This document shows positions 25,448-34,492 of a stretch of DNA of 64,000 nt, one piece after another (position 1 is the stretch's first letter; every line of letters starts with the position of its first letter). A model generated the notes under the pieces. It saw only the letters and a program-made list of their open reading frames with translations. It did not search any database and had not been told where the DNA came from. This stretch comes from Ancylobacter sonchi. GTDB taxonomy: Bacteria; Pseudomonadota; Alphaproteobacteria; Rhizobiales; Xanthobacteraceae. The stretch is taken from the NCBI RefSeq assembly GCF_018390695.1, contig NZ_JAHBGF010000020.1, positions 682,001 to 746,000 on the forward strand. The letters are read 5' to 3'. A program made the position numbers and the translations under genes.

Positions 25448-26296
25448 ATGTCCCACAACTTCCTGCAGCCGCTCACCGGGTCTTTCGCCATGCCGGCGGC
25501 GGAGAATCCGACCGTCGCCATGGTGGAGGCGGCCTATCGCCACCATGGGCTCGACTGGCGCTACATCAATTGCGAGGTCGCCCCCGAGGCGCTGGGCGAC
25601 GCGGTACGTGGCGCGCGGGCGATGGGATGGCGGGGATTCAACTGCTCGATCCCGCACAAGGTGGCGGTGATCGAGCATCTCGACGGACTTGGCGAGTCGG
25701 CGCAAATCATCGGCGCGGTGAACACCATCGTGCGTCGGGGAGACGAACTGATCGGCGAGAACACCGACGGCAAGGGCTTCGTGAAGGCGCTTTCCGACGT
25801 GGTCGATCCGACCGGCAAGACGGTCGTGCTGTTCGGCGCCGGCGGTGCGGCGCGGGCGGTCGGCGTCGAGCTCGCGCTGGCCGGCGCCGCCCGCATCAGC
25901 GTGGTCAATCGGGGCCGCGCGCGGGGCGAAGAGGTGGCGGGACTTCTGAATGCCCGTACCAGAGCCGAGGCCGACTACATCGCCTGGGAGGGGACGTTCA
26001 AGGTGCCGGTGGGCACCGACATCGTCATCAACGCCACCTCGATCGGGCTTTTCCCTAAGGTGGAGGAAACGCTCGACCTCGACACGGACACGCTGATGCC
26101 GACCATGGTGGTCGCCGACGGCATTCACAACCCGCCGCTGACACGGCTTCTGAAGGCCGCGCAGGCGCGCGGCTGCCGGACGGTGGACGGGCTCGGCATG
26201 CTGGTGGGGCAGGGGGTGATCGGTATCAAATACTGGACCGGCATCGATGCCGATCCGGCCGTCATGCGCCAAGCCTTGCTCGACCTCAAGCTGTGA
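25448..26296 (+). CDS. Shikimate dehydrogenase-like protein (AroE family, atypical substrate motif)
   Basis: About 282 residues. The catalytic Lys is in NCSIPHKVAVIEHL and the Asp in GENTDGKGF, and the dinucleotide motif GAGGAARAVGVELALAG is followed by VVNRGRARGEE, which suggests NADP(H). The N-terminal S-x-S motif that holds the shikimate carboxylate is replaced (LTGSFAMPAAENPTVAM). It therefore probably acts on another hydroxy acid, like the AroE-like or quinate dehydrogenase subgroups. The ATG at 25448 follows GGAG. An IS3 remnant lies directly upstream and may have replaced its original promoter. It is alone and convergent with the DUF1127 gene. Confidence 0.85.
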   Translation: MSHNFLQPLTGSFAMPAAENPTVAMVEAAYRHHGLDWRYINCEVAPEALGDAVRGARAMGWRGFNCSIPHKVAVIEHLDGLGESAQIIGAVNTIVRRGDELIGENTDGKGFVKALSDVVDPTGKTVVLFGAGGAARAVGVELALAGAARISVVNRGRARGEEVAGLLNARTRAEADYIAWEGTFKVPVGTDIVINATSIGLFPKVEETLDLDTDTLMPTMVVADGIHNPPLTRLLKAAQARGCRTVDGLGMLVGQGVIGIKYWTGIDADPAVMRQALLDLKL

Positions 26297-26489
26297 CGGG
26301 TTGCTTTGGATGGAGGCGACTTTCCCGATCCAACCGTCGAGGCGCCCGAGGACGGGATCACAGGCCAGAGGATGGTCCCAGGTTCAGCCGACCCGAGACC
26401 GATCATGGCCGTGGTCAGCGGAAAGCAGCTCTCTAAAGCGCCGCTTCGATACTGCGGGTCGACAGCACCTCTGTCCGCGTAGAACAGCG

Positions 26490-26759
26490 TCAGCCGGCGT
26501 GGACGACGTGCCAGAGCGGCTGCCGGGTAAGCACCGGAGCGGCTTCGACCGCTTTGCCGGCTGCCTGCCGGGCGAAGGCCGGGATGTCGCCGCGGTTGAG
26601 GCCGAAATCGGCCAGCTGACGGTCGGTATGGGCCGCAAGCTCGGCCACGACCCGCTTGTAGACGAGGTGCCGAGCGAAGGCTGTCCGCAGGGCGATGCCG
26701 ATCTGGGCGATCTGCACGATAGGTTCTCCCAATGGTTTATGCTGCATAGCAGCAAGCAT
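26490..26759 (-). CDS. DUF1127 domain small protein
   Basis: About 89 residues, with the DUF1127 helix-turn core AELAAHTDRQLADFGLNRGDIPAF near residues 38-62. Small DUF1127 proteins bind RNA or affect phosphate and carbon metabolism in some alphaproteobacteria, but no defined role can be given here. The ATG at 26759 was chosen on length; ATG 26747 is also possible, and neither has a clear ribosome site. It lies downstream of the frc terminator on the same strand, with its own promoter expected. Confidence 0.75.
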   Translation of the reverse strand: MLAAMQHKPLGEPIVQIAQIGIALRTAFARHLVYKRVVAELAAHTDRQLADFGLNRGDIPAFARQAAGKAVEAAPVLTRQPLWHVVHAG

Positions 26760-26844
26760 CGGGGAACATAGTGTGCGGCGCAGCATCGCAGAAGCGCGAA
26801 ATGCGCGCCGGAGCCATGCGTTCTGATCGGACGTGGAAAGCCGG

Positions 26845-26885
26845 AAAAAATCCGCCGACCCGCTTCGGCGCAAGCGGGTCGGCGG
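26845..26885 (-). terminator. Rho-independent terminator of the frcBCA-like operon
   Basis: On the minus strand a perfect 14-bp stem (26852-26865 with 26872-26885) with a 6-base loop is followed by ATTTTTT at 26845-26851. It lies 126 bp after the ABC ATPase stop (27011). Confidence 0.9.
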
Positions 26886-27010
26886 CACCACGCGGGTCCG
26901 GCGGGAGACGGCCCACGATCTCGGGGGACGGGGAGGTTTCCGGCCCCCGGAGCTGTTTCCGATCGGCTGGAACGGCGGATCGGCGGGAAGCGCCCCGTGT
27001 TCGTCCTGTC

Positions 27011-27805
27011 CTAGGCGGCCAAATCCTCCGCCGGGGCCTTGGCGCCGGTCATGAAGGCCACCGCGTCGGACATGGTGTAGTCCTTCGGGTTGATGACGCA
27101 GAGCCGGCGGCCGAGCCGGTGAATGTGGATGCGGTCGGCGATCTCGAACACATGCGGCATGTTGTGGCTGATCAACACGATCGGCAGGCCGCGCGAGCGC
27201 ACCTCGAGGATCAGCTCGAGCACGCGACGGGATTCCTTGACGCCGAGCGCGGCGGTCGGCTCGTCCATGATGACGACGCGCGAGCCGAAGGCGGCGGCGC
27301 GCGCCACCGCCACGCCCTGCCGCTGGCCGCCCGAGAGCGTCTCCACCGTCTGGTTGATGCTCTGCACCGTCATAAGGCCGAGCTCGCTGAGCTTGTCGCG
27401 GGCGATCTTCTGCATCGCCGGCCGGTCGAGCATGCGGAACACCGAGCCGAGCATGCCCGGCCGGCGAATCTCGCGGCCGAGGAACATGTTGTCGGCGATC
27501 GACAGGCTGGGCGAGAGCGCCAGCGACTGGTGCACCGTCTCGATGCCGGCCCGCTGGGCGTCCATCGGCGAGCCGAACTTCGTCACCTCGCCATCGAGCC
27601 GGATCTCGCCCTCGTCGGGGATCAGGGCGCCGGACAGCGCCTTGATAAGCGAGGACTTGCCGGCGCCGTTGTCGCCGATCACCGCCAGGATCTCGCCGGG
27701 GTAGAGATCGAAATCGGCGCGGTCCATGGCAGTGACCCGGCCGTAACGCTTCACCAGACCACGGGCGGAGAGGACGGGGGTGATGGGGGCAGCGGGCTTG
27801 GACAT
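27011..27805 (-). CDS. frcA: Sugar ABC transporter ATP-binding protein (FrcA-like)
   Basis: About 264 residues, a single ATPase domain, unlike the double-domain RbsA/XylG type and as in FrcA. Walker A GDNGAGKSS near residue 43, signature LSGGQRQGVAVARA near 150, Walker B VVIMDEPTAAL near 170, and the switch His in ISHNMPHV. The ATG at 27805 has GGAG nine bases upstream; an ATG at 27841 overlaps the permease stop (ATGA) and adds 12 residues. Energises uptake of a hexose with the FrcB/FrcC-like proteins upstream. Last gene of the operon, followed by a strong terminator. Confidence 0.9.
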   Translation of the reverse strand: MSKPAAPITPVLSARGLVKRYGRVTAMDRADFDLYPGEILAVIGDNGAGKSSLIKALSGALIPDEGEIRLDGEVTKFGSPMDAQRAGIETVHQSLALSPSLSIADNMFLGREIRRPGMLGSVFRMLDRPAMQKIARDKLSELGLMTVQSINQTVETLSGGQRQGVAVARAAAFGSRVVIMDEPTAALGVKESRRVLELILEVRSRGLPIVLISHNMPHVFEIADRIHIHRLGRRLCVINPKDYTMSDAVAFMTGAKAPAEDLAA

Positions 27806-27837
27806 GGTCTTCAGCTCCGTGAGAACCGTGTTCGTGA

Positions 27838-28938
27838 TCATGCCGACACCTTGCGGATCCACTGGTCGAGCGCGACCGCGACGATGATGAGGATGCCGAC
27901 GGTGAACTCCTGCCAGAGTACGTCGACGCCGGAGAGTGCGAGGCCGTTGCGGAACACGCCGACGATGAGCGCGCCGATCAGCGTACCGATGATCGAGCCG
28001 CGTCCGCCGAACAGGCTGGCGCCGCCGATCACCACCGCGGTGATGCTGTCGAGATTGGCGGTCTGGCCGGCCTGCGGGCTCACCGAGCCGATGCGCCCGA
28101 TCAGCGCCCAGGCACCGAGCGCGCAGATGACGCCCGCGGCGACATAGACGGTGAACAGCACCTTGCGGGTGCGGATGCCGGAGAGCTCGGCCGCCGCCGG
28201 ATCGTCGCCCACCGCGTAGAGATGCCGGCCAAAGGCGGTACGGTTCAGCACGTACCAAACCAGCGCGATCAGCCCCAGCAGGAAGAAGGAGCCATAGGTG
28301 AAGCGGGCGCCGAACACGTCCACCGGCGTGCCGAGGAACTGAAGGAACGGCGCCGCCTTGGCGACGTCCTGCGAGCGGATGGTCTCGGAGGCCGAGTACC
28401 AGAGGTTCAGCGCGAAGAAGATAGACCAGGTGCCGAGGGTGACGATGAAGGGCGGCAGCCTCAGTCGCGTCACCAGCACGCCGTTGATCGCGCCGCAGCC
28501 GCCGCCGACCATGATGCCCATCATGAAGGCGAGCGGCGCCGGCACGCCAAGCGTCACCGCCAGCTTGCCCATCACTACCGAGCACAGCACCATGATGGCG
28601 CCGACCGACAGATCGATGCCGGCGGTGATGACGATCAGCGTCTGGGCGATGCCGATGATGCCGATGATCGTCACCTGCTGGATGATCAGCGACAGGTTGA
28701 AGGACGACAGGAAGCGGCCGCCCACGATCAGGCTGAAGCCGATGATGCCGAGCACCAGCACGATGGCCGGCACCGCGGTCGGGTTGGCGTGCAGGAAATG
28801 CTGCACGCGCTGAAGCGGCGATTTTGGCGCGACGTCGAACTCGGCAACACGGCTGTCGCGCTTTTCGAGCACCTGCTCGAAAGCCTGCATTGCCGGGTGA
28901 CCCGAAGGGTTCGCTCCGGAACTGCTCACATCGGTCAT
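27838..28938 (-). CDS. frcC: Sugar ABC transporter permease (FrcC/RbsC-like)
   Basis: About 366 residues of the BPD_transp_2 family with a hydrophilic N-terminus of some 45 residues and about ten membrane helices. FLSSFNLSLIIQQVTIIGIIG and AGIDLSVGAIMVL are family hallmarks, and ALSGVDVLWQEFTVGILIIVAVALDQW lies at the C-terminus (split by short gaps). The ATG at 28938 has GGGAGGG seven bases upstream; ATG 28944 adds two residues. Forms the fructose-type channel with the FrcA-like ATPase, whose gene overlaps it by four bases if the upstream start is used. Confidence 0.9.
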   Translation of the reverse strand: MTDVSSSGANPSGHPAMQAFEQVLEKRDSRVAEFDVAPKSPLQRVQHFLHANPTAVPAIVLVLGIIGFSLIVGGRFLSSFNLSLIIQQVTIIGIIGIAQTLIVITAGIDLSVGAIMVLCSVVMGKLAVTLGVPAPLAFMMGIMVGGGCGAINGVLVTRLRLPPFIVTLGTWSIFFALNLWYSASETIRSQDVAKAAPFLQFLGTPVDVFGARFTYGSFFLLGLIALVWYVLNRTAFGRHLYAVGDDPAAAELSGIRTRKVLFTVYVAAGVICALGAWALIGRIGSVSPQAGQTANLDSITAVVIGGASLFGGRGSIIGTLIGALIVGVFRNGLALSGVDVLWQEFTVGILIIVAVALDQWIRKVSA

Positions 28939-28988
28939 CGCCATACCCTCCCGCAGACCGGCTTCGCGCTGGCGACGCACGGGGCCGG

Positions 28989-29053
28989 GAGAGGCTCCCG
29001 GCAGGAGCCTCTCTGTTGATTCACATGGACGATCCGTGCCGCCGGGGCGGCAC
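28989..29053 (-). other. Intercistronic hairpins between frcB- and frcC-like genes
   Basis: Two stems lie in the 160-bp gap: GAGAGGCTCC/GGAGCCTCTC (28989-29013, loop CGGCA) and GTGCCG/CGGCAC (29036-29053). A third GCGCCG/CGGCGC stem follows near 29070. As at 982-1002, they come right after a binding-protein gene and probably set its mRNA level above that of the membrane components. Confidence 0.55.
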
Positions 29054-29098
29054 CATGTCAGACCATCCGCGCCGCCCGGGGGACGGCGCGGAGAGCGA

Positions 29099-30148
29099 TC
29101 AGCCCCAGCACTTCTTCAGCGCTTCCGAGGACGGGATCGACTTGATGCCGGGCACCGGCTTGTCGGTGACCAGCTCGACGCCGGTGTTCACGAAGTCGAG
29201 GCCGGGGGTAGCCTGCGGCTTGGCGCCGGTATCGGCAAAGGCCTTCACCGCCTCGATGCCCTTGGACGCCATCAGCAGCGGGAACTGCATGGAGGTGGCG
29301 CCGATGACGCCGTCGGCGACGTTACGCACGCCCGGGCAGCCGCCGTCGACCGAGACGATCAGCACATCCTTGTCGCGGCCGACCGACTTCAGCGCCTCAT
29401 AGGCGCCGGCCGCCGCCGGTTCGTTGATCGTGTAGACCACCGAAACCTCGGGGTCCTTCTGGAGCAGGTTCTCCATCGCCTTGCGGCCGCCCTCCTCGTT
29501 GCCGAGGGTGGTGTCGTGGCCGACGATGCGCTTGTCCTTCTCGTCGCCGATCACCGCCGGATTGGCGAGATCGATGCCGAAGCCCTTCATGAAGCCCTGG
29601 TCGCGGGAGACGTCGACCGAGACCTGGTTCACGCTCAGGTCGAGCAGCGCGACCTTGGCAGAGCCGGCCTTCTCGCCCAGCGCCTTGGCCGCCCATTGCC
29701 CGATCATCTCGCCGGCGAGGAAATTGTCGGTGGCGAAGGTGGCGTCGGCGGCGTTCGGCGGGTCGAGCTGCGTATCGAGGGCGATGACCAGGATGCCGGC
29801 GGCGCGGGCCTTCTCGATGGAGGGCACGATGGCGCGCGAGTCGCTCGGCGTGATCAGGATGCCCTTGGCACCGGCGGCGATGAGGTTCTCCACCGCGGCG
29901 ACTTGCGAGTCGTTGTCGCCGTCGACCTTGCCGGCGAAGGAGCGCAGTTCCATGCCGAGTTCGTCGGCCTTGGCCTGCGCGCCCTCCTTCATCTTCACGA
30001 AGAAGGGGTTGGTGTTGGTCTTGGTGATGATGCCGACGATCGGCTTGTCGGCCGCGGCGGCGAGCCCGGCGCCCGCAAGCGTGGCACTGGCGAGCGCGAC
30101 GGCGGAAACAGCCGAGAAAACAAGGTGATGCCGGAACGAGCGGCGCAT
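29099..30148 (-). CDS. frcB: Periplasmic sugar-binding protein (FrcB-like)
   Basis: About 349 residues: signal peptide (residues 1-32, ending GAGLAAAA) and a ribose/fructose-type two-lobed binding fold starting [21 protein letters not shown]. Motifs such as [18 protein letters not shown] and ALDTQLDPP are typical of the FrcB group, which binds fructose, mannose or ribose. The ATG at 30148 follows GGGAGGGAAG. It is first of the frcBCA operon and divergent from the ROK regulator; the 39-bp palindrome at 30238-30276 lies 90 bp upstream. Confidence 0.9.
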   Translation of the reverse strand: MRRSFRHHLVFSAVSAVALASATLAGAGLAAAADKPIVGIITKTNTNPFFVKMKEGAQAKADELGMELRSFAGKVDGDNDSQVAAVENLIAAGAKGILITPSDSRAIVPSIEKARAAGILVIALDTQLDPPNAADATFATDNFLAGEMIGQWAAKALGEKAGSAKVALLDLSVNQVSVDVSRDQGFMKGFGIDLANPAVIGDEKDKRIVGHDTTLGNEEGGRKAMENLLQKDPEVSVVYTINEPAAAGAYEALKSVGRDKDVLIVSVDGGCPGVRNVADGVIGATSMQFPLLMASKGIEAVKAFADTGAKPQATPGLDFVNTGVELVTDKPVPGIKSIPSSEALKKCWG

Positions 30149-30237
30149 GCTTCCCTCCCTTGGGGCGATGTGAAATCGCGCGGGTTTGCCCCGCGACGTG
30201 CTCTTTGACGCTTTCATGAAGCCGCAGGGTCGAACCT

Positions 30238-30276
30238 CTGTCAATAAATAAATCACTCAGATTTAATAATTGACAG
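30238..30276. promoter_or_regulatory. 39-bp palindromic operator for the ROK repressor
   Basis: Two 17-bp arms (30238-30254, CTGTCAATAAATAAATC, and 30260-30276, GATTTAATAATTGACAG) match at 15 of 17 positions around a 5-bp centre. The AT-rich arms resemble NagC/Mlc-type ROK sites. It lies between the divergent FrcB-like (30148) and ROK (30365) genes and overlaps a TTGACA that could be a -35 element for the ROK gene. Confidence 0.75.
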
Positions 30277-30364
30277 GCCCGACTTGCCTGCCTCATCCTT
30301 TCGACGATAGACCTGCCCAACGAAGCGGCGGCGCGAGAACAAGACGGTGAGGAGCACAGGGAGC

Positions 30365-31606
30365 ATGGAGGAGACGGCGTCCTTTCCGATTCCGGACGAG
30401 TCCGCGCCGCTCTCCCCCGCTGGCCGCGGCACCAACCCGACCGGCGTGCGGCTCTACAATGAGCGGGTCATCCTCTCGTTGATCCGCCGGCATCGGGCAC
30501 TCGGCAAGGTCGATATCGCCCGCCTGACCGGGCTCTCGACCCAGACCACCACCGTGATCATGAACCGGCTGCATGCGGATGGCCTGCTGACGGCCGGCGA
30601 GCGCCAGCGCGGGCGTATCGGCCAGCCCTCGGTGCCGTTTTCGCTGAATCCGGACGGTGCCTTCGGCCTTGGGCTGATGATCGGCCGGCGCTCCTCCGAT
30701 CTGGTGCTGATGGACTTCACCGCCGGCATCCGCGCCCGCGCCCGCCTCACCTATGCCTATCCGCTGCCGCAGGCGCTGATGGATTTCGCGGAACGGGAGA
30801 TCCCCCGGCTGACCGCCGTGCTCACCGAGGAACAGCGCGCCCGCGTCACCGGCATCGGCGTCGCCATGCCCTTCGAGCTGTGGAACTGGGAAGCCGACCT
30901 CGAAACGCCGCCCGGCGCGCTTGCCAGCTGGCGGACCTTCGACGTCACGCGGGAGCTGGGGCGGCTGTTCCCGGACTGGCCGGTGCGCATGTGCAACGAC
31001 GCCACCTCCGCCTGCGCCGCCGAGCTGACCTTCGGCCGCGGGGCGGCGTTCCACGACTTCGCCTATCTCTATATCGGCACCTTCATCGGCGGCGGCATCG
31101 TGCTGAATGGCAGCCTGTTCCCCGGCCGCTCGGGCAATGCCGGCGCGCTCGGCTCGATGCCGATCCTGCGGCGCGAGGCGGACGGCACGGCCAGCCTGCA
31201 ACAGCTCATCCGCACCGCATCCATCTACCGGCTGGAGCGACGGCTGATCGCCCGAGGCCTTCCCGGCACCGACATCTGGCTGTCGCCGGACGACTGGTCG
31301 AAATTTGCCGAACCGCTGGAAGACTGGATCGACGAGGCGGCTGACGGCCTGGCGCAGGCCATCGCCGCCATGCTGTCGGTGATCGATTTCGAGGCGATCG
31401 TCATCGACGGCGCCTTTCCCACCGATGTGCGGACCCGTCTTGTCGAGCGGACCCGCCAGCGGCTCGCCGCCATAGATCGACAGGGCCTTACCGACGCCGT
31501 GGTGGTGGAGGGCTCGGTCGGGCGCGACGCCCGTGCCATCGGCGGCGCCGCGCTGCCGCTGCTCGCCACCTTCGCGCGCGATTTCGACGTTCTTTTCAAG
31601 GAATAG
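30365..31606 (+). CDS. ROK-family transcriptional repressor of the fructose locus
   Basis: About 413 residues. N-terminal winged helix (residues about 35-90: VDIARLTGLSTQTTTVIMNR and LHADGLL) and a C-terminal sugar-kinase-like ROK domain with TFIGGGIVLNGSLFPGRSGNAGALG. The zinc motif C-x-C-G-x-x-G-C usual in ROK proteins is absent, as in the FrcR-like subgroup. The ATG at 30365 follows AGGGAG; GTG 30347 is a weaker alternative. Divergent from frcB and directly upstream of mutarotase and kinase genes (3-bp gap), so it likely represses both directions and responds to the imported sugar. Confidence 0.9.
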   Translation: MEETASFPIPDESAPLSPAGRGTNPTGVRLYNERVILSLIRRHRALGKVDIARLTGLSTQTTTVIMNRLHADGLLTAGERQRGRIGQPSVPFSLNPDGAFGLGLMIGRRSSDLVLMDFTAGIRARARLTYAYPLPQALMDFAEREIPRLTAVLTEEQRARVTGIGVAMPFELWNWEADLETPPGALASWRTFDVTRELGRLFPDWPVRMCNDATSACAAELTFGRGAAFHDFAYLYIGTFIGGGIVLNGSLFPGRSGNAGALGSMPILRREADGTASLQQLIRTASIYRLERRLIARGLPGTDIWLSPDDWSKFAEPLEDWIDEAADGLAQAIAAMLSVIDFEAIVIDGAFPTDVRTRLVERTRQRLAAIDRQGLTDAVVVEGSVGRDARAIGGAALPLLATFARDFDVLFKE

Positions 31607-31609
31607 GCC

Positions 31610-32053
31610 ATGCTCAAGGGCATCGATCCGCTCATCGGCCCCGACCTGCTCAGGACATTGCGGGCCATGGGGCATGGCGACGAAATCGCCATCGTCGACG
31701 CCAACTACCCGGCCGACGCCCATGCTCGGCGCCTCGTCCGCATGGACGGACATTCCGCCCCGGCGATCCTCGACGCGGTGCTGTCGCTGATGCCGCTCGA
31801 CGCGGCGGTCGAGCATGCCGCCTTCCGCCCGTGCGCCCATGGCGACTGCGGGCGGCTGGAGGAGGTGTTCGTCGAGTTCACGCGGATCATCGATCGGCGC
31901 GAGCCCGGCTTCCAGCTGGTGCCGATCTCGGGCGAGCCGTTCTACGACCGCATCCGCGCCGCCTATGCCATCGTCGCCTCGGGCGAGCGACGGCTCTACG
32001 GCAACATCATCCTGCGCAAGGGCGTCATCCGGCCGGAGGAGGCCACGGCATGA
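31610..32053 (+). CDS. RbsD/FucU-family sugar mutarotase
   Basis: 147 residues, normal length. It opens MLKGIDPLIGPDLLRTLRAMGHGDEI (split by a gap) with the catalytic His of the GHGDEI motif, and has IVDANYPA and a C-terminal YGNIILRKG motif typical of FucU. The family interconverts sugar anomers to supply the form used by kinase or isomerase. It lies three bases after the ROK gene and overlaps the kinase start by four bases (ATGA), so the three are translated together. Confidence 0.92.
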   Translation: MLKGIDPLIGPDLLRTLRAMGHGDEIAIVDANYPADAHARRLVRMDGHSAPAILDAVLSLMPLDAAVEHAAFRPCAHGDCGRLEEVFVEFTRIIDRREPGFQLVPISGEPFYDRIRAAYAIVASGERRLYGNIILRKGVIRPEEATA

Positions 32054-33042
32054 TACTGGTCTGCGGAGAGGCGCTCATCGACCTGTTCGTCGGCCCGCCG
32101 GAGGGCACCGAGATGCCGGCCCGCGCGGTTGCCGGCGGCTCGCCCTTCAACGTCGCCATCGGCCTTGCGCGGCAGGGCGCGCGCGCCGCCTTTCTCGGCG
32201 GCATCTCGCGCGACCGCTTCGGCACGCTGCTCTCCGACATTCTCGAGCGCGAAGGGGTCGATACGCGTTTCATCGTGCGCACCGACCGGCTGTCGACCCT
32301 TTCGGCCATCGCTACCGCCCCGGACGGGCAGCCGAGCTATTCCTTCCACGGCGAGGCGGCGGCCGACCGTTCGCTGGCGCCGGAGGACCTGCCGCCGCAG
32401 CTGCCGGACCAGGTGCGTGCGCTCATCTTCGGCTCCTACACCATGGTGGTGGAACCGGTGGGCTCGGCCTATGCGCTGCTGGCAGCGCGCGAGAAGGGGC
32501 GCCGGGTGATCAGCGTCGACCCGAATGTGCGCCCGACCGTGGTGCGCGACATGAAGCGCTGGGGCGTCGCTGCCGAGCGCTTCTATCGCTGCGCCACCAT
32601 CGTCAAGGCGAGCGACGAGGATGTGCGCACCGCACTGGGCGAGGACACCTCGCTTGCCGATGCGGCGGCCTACTGGCTGGGCCTCGGCGCCCGGCTGGTG
32701 GTGATCACTCGCGGTGCCGCCGGGGCGGTTGCCTTCAGCGCCGCCGGCACCGTGAGCGTGCCTGGCCGCGAGGTGAGCGTGCGCGACACGGTGGGCGCCG
32801 GCGACACGTTCCACGCCGCATTGCTCGCCCGTCTCGCAGCCACTGACCGGCTCGACGAAGCCGCCATCGCCGCGCTGGGTGCCGAGGCGATCGGCGACCT
32901 CCTCGCCTATGCGACAGCCGCGGCGGCGGTGACGATCACCCGCCGTGGCGCCGACCTGCCTCGCCGCGCCGATATCGAGGCGGTGCTGAGCGGGCCGGCC
33001 GCCTTGCCTGGCACGGTCGCTACGGCCTTGTGCGACATCTGA
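32050..33042 (+). CDS. PfkB-family sugar kinase, probably fructokinase
   Basis: About 330 residues. N-terminal substrate signature GGSPFNVAIGLARQGARAAFLG (split at LARQ), ATP-binding and catalytic motif DTVGAGDTFHAALLARL with the base Asp near residue 255. Phosphorylates a hexose imported by the FrcBCA-like system, most likely fructose to fructose-6-phosphate. The start is the ATG at 32050 within the ATGA overlap with the mutarotase. The match to FrcK-type kinases fits the context; other substrates such as 2-keto-sugars are possible. Confidence 0.9.
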   Translation: MILVCGEALIDLFVGPPEGTEMPARAVAGGSPFNVAIGLARQGARAAFLGGISRDRFGTLLSDILEREGVDTRFIVRTDRLSTLSAIATAPDGQPSYSFHGEAAADRSLAPEDLPPQLPDQVRALIFGSYTMVVEPVGSAYALLAAREKGRRVISVDPNVRPTVVRDMKRWGVAAERFYRCATIVKASDEDVRTALGEDTSLADAAAYWLGLGARLVVITRGAAGAVAFSAAGTVSVPGREVSVRDTVGAGDTFHAALLARLAATDRLDEAAIAALGAEAIGDLLAYATAAAAVTITRRGADLPRRADIEAVLSGPAALPGTVATALCDI

Positions 33043-33232
33043 ACCGGCGGCTCCTGATGATGTCCGCGACTGCGGATGTTGTTTCGCTTGTGGTGGTCGA
33101 GGCAGTCTGAAGCCTTTGGGGCTCCGGCGGCGCGCCACCAGGTACGAAGGCTCGCGAGTTCGGGCCTGATCCGAGGCCGGTGGCGCCGGTCCACTTCATG
33201 CCGGCGCCCCGCGTGCATCCCCCGCAATCGTC

Positions 33233-34492
33233 TCAGATCATGCCGTTCGCCTTGGCGATCACCTTCGTCAAGCTTCCGGTTGCCGGGAAGAGGGGGATGA
33301 GGCAGGCCTGCAGGGCGTGATAGATGTCGCCCTTGCCTGGGAACAGGGTGTGCGAGGGCACGAGGTCTTCCGTCAGTTCCTCATGCCAGCCGCCGTTCTT
33401 GTGATCGATGAAGACGCGCTCGATCAGGTCCCAGATCTTGCGGTAGTATTCCTCGTGGAAGTCGCTGGGGAGATGCTCGTTCAGGAAGTGCGCCGCCCCC
33501 GCGCCTTCGCAGGCGGGCCACCACAGCTTGTTGCGCTTGTCGGGCCTGTCGTTCCAGTCGAGCGTATAGAAGAACCCGCCCTTCTCTCCATCCCAACCAA
33601 GCACGACGGATTGCGAGAACAGGTTCTGGGCCGCAATCGGCATCCAGTCGTGTTTTCGGCCGCCAAGAACCCAAAGCTGGAGAATGAGGCGGGCCCATTC
33701 CAGCCAGTGGCCGGGGGTGGTTCCGGCGGGGCGGAACATCTCGTTCGGATGATAGTAATGCGTGTCGAGATCCCAGTTGGCACTGAAATGCTCGGCCACG
33801 CGCCAGCCGGCGCGACCGGCGATGCGACGGATGATCAGGTCGGCAATGCTTTCGGCCTTGGCGAGATAGCTTCGGTCGCCGGTCGCCTCGAAGGCGGCCA
33901 TCAACGCCTCCGTCAAATGCATGTTGGAGTTCTGGCCACGGTAATCGTCGCGGCCGAGCGCCTGCCAGTCGGCGGCAAATTCCTCGGCGATGGCGTTGTG
34001 CTTGTCCTCCCAGAACCTGGCGTTCAGGACCTCCGTAATGTCGGCAAGCATGGCGTCGGCGAGCGGGTGGCCTATGGTCTTCGCAGATGAGGCCGCAAGC
34101 AGAACGAAGGCATGACCATAGCCCTGCTTGCTTGTGTCAACAGGACCATTGTCGTCGAGCGACCAGAAATAACCACCGTTTCTGGTGTCGCGATGATGGT
34201 TCCAAATATACTGCATGCCGTGATCGACCACGGCTGACGCACCCGGGCGGCCCAGCAGGGTGCCGATGGCGAAGCAATGCACGGCGCGCGCGGCAATATG
34301 AATGGGGCGAACCTGGCCGACGGCATTGAGAGGCCGGCCGATGTCGTCAAGATCGTAGAAGCCGCCTTTTGGGTTGATCGAATTGTGCTGGAAGAACTCG
34401 AACAGGCCATTCGCCTGTGCGAGCAGCCAATCACGGTGATAGGCGCGCCCCGTCCATTTCTGGAGAGAAGGAGATTGCGTTTCGTTTGTCAT
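33233..34492 (-). CDS. N-acylglucosamine 2-epimerase (AGE) family sugar isomerase, mannose isomerase-like
   Basis: About 419 residues, an (alpha/alpha)6-barrel enzyme of the AGE family. Visible motifs include FYDLDDIGRPLNAVGQVRPIH, PGHWLEWARLILQLW, GGFFYTLDWNDRPD and KNGGWHEEL. Members interconvert mannose and fructose, or glucosamine derivatives. Next to a fructose importer and fructokinase, isomerisation of mannose to fructose is the best guess. The ATG at 34492 starts the conserved frame; upstream in-frame codons give no family resemblance. Convergent with the kinase gene. Confidence 0.87.
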   Translation of the reverse strand: MTNETQSPSLQKWTGRAYHRDWLLAQANGLFEFFQHNSINPKGGFYDLDDIGRPLNAVGQVRPIHIAARAVHCFAIGTLLGRPGASAVVDHGMQYIWNHHRDTRNGGYFWSLDDNGPVDTSKQGYGHAFVLLAASSAKTIGHPLADAMLADITEVLNARFWEDKHNAIAEEFAADWQALGRDDYRGQNSNMHLTEALMAAFEATGDRSYLAKAESIADLIIRRIAGRAGWRVAEHFSANWDLDTHYYHPNEMFRPAGTTPGHWLEWARLILQLWVLGGRKHDWMPIAAQNLFSQSVVLGWDGEKGGFFYTLDWNDRPDKRNKLWWPACEGAGAAHFLNEHLPSDFHEEYYRKIWDLIERVFIDHKNGGWHEELTEDLVPSHTLFPGKGDIYHALQACLIPLFPATGSLTKVIAKANGMI

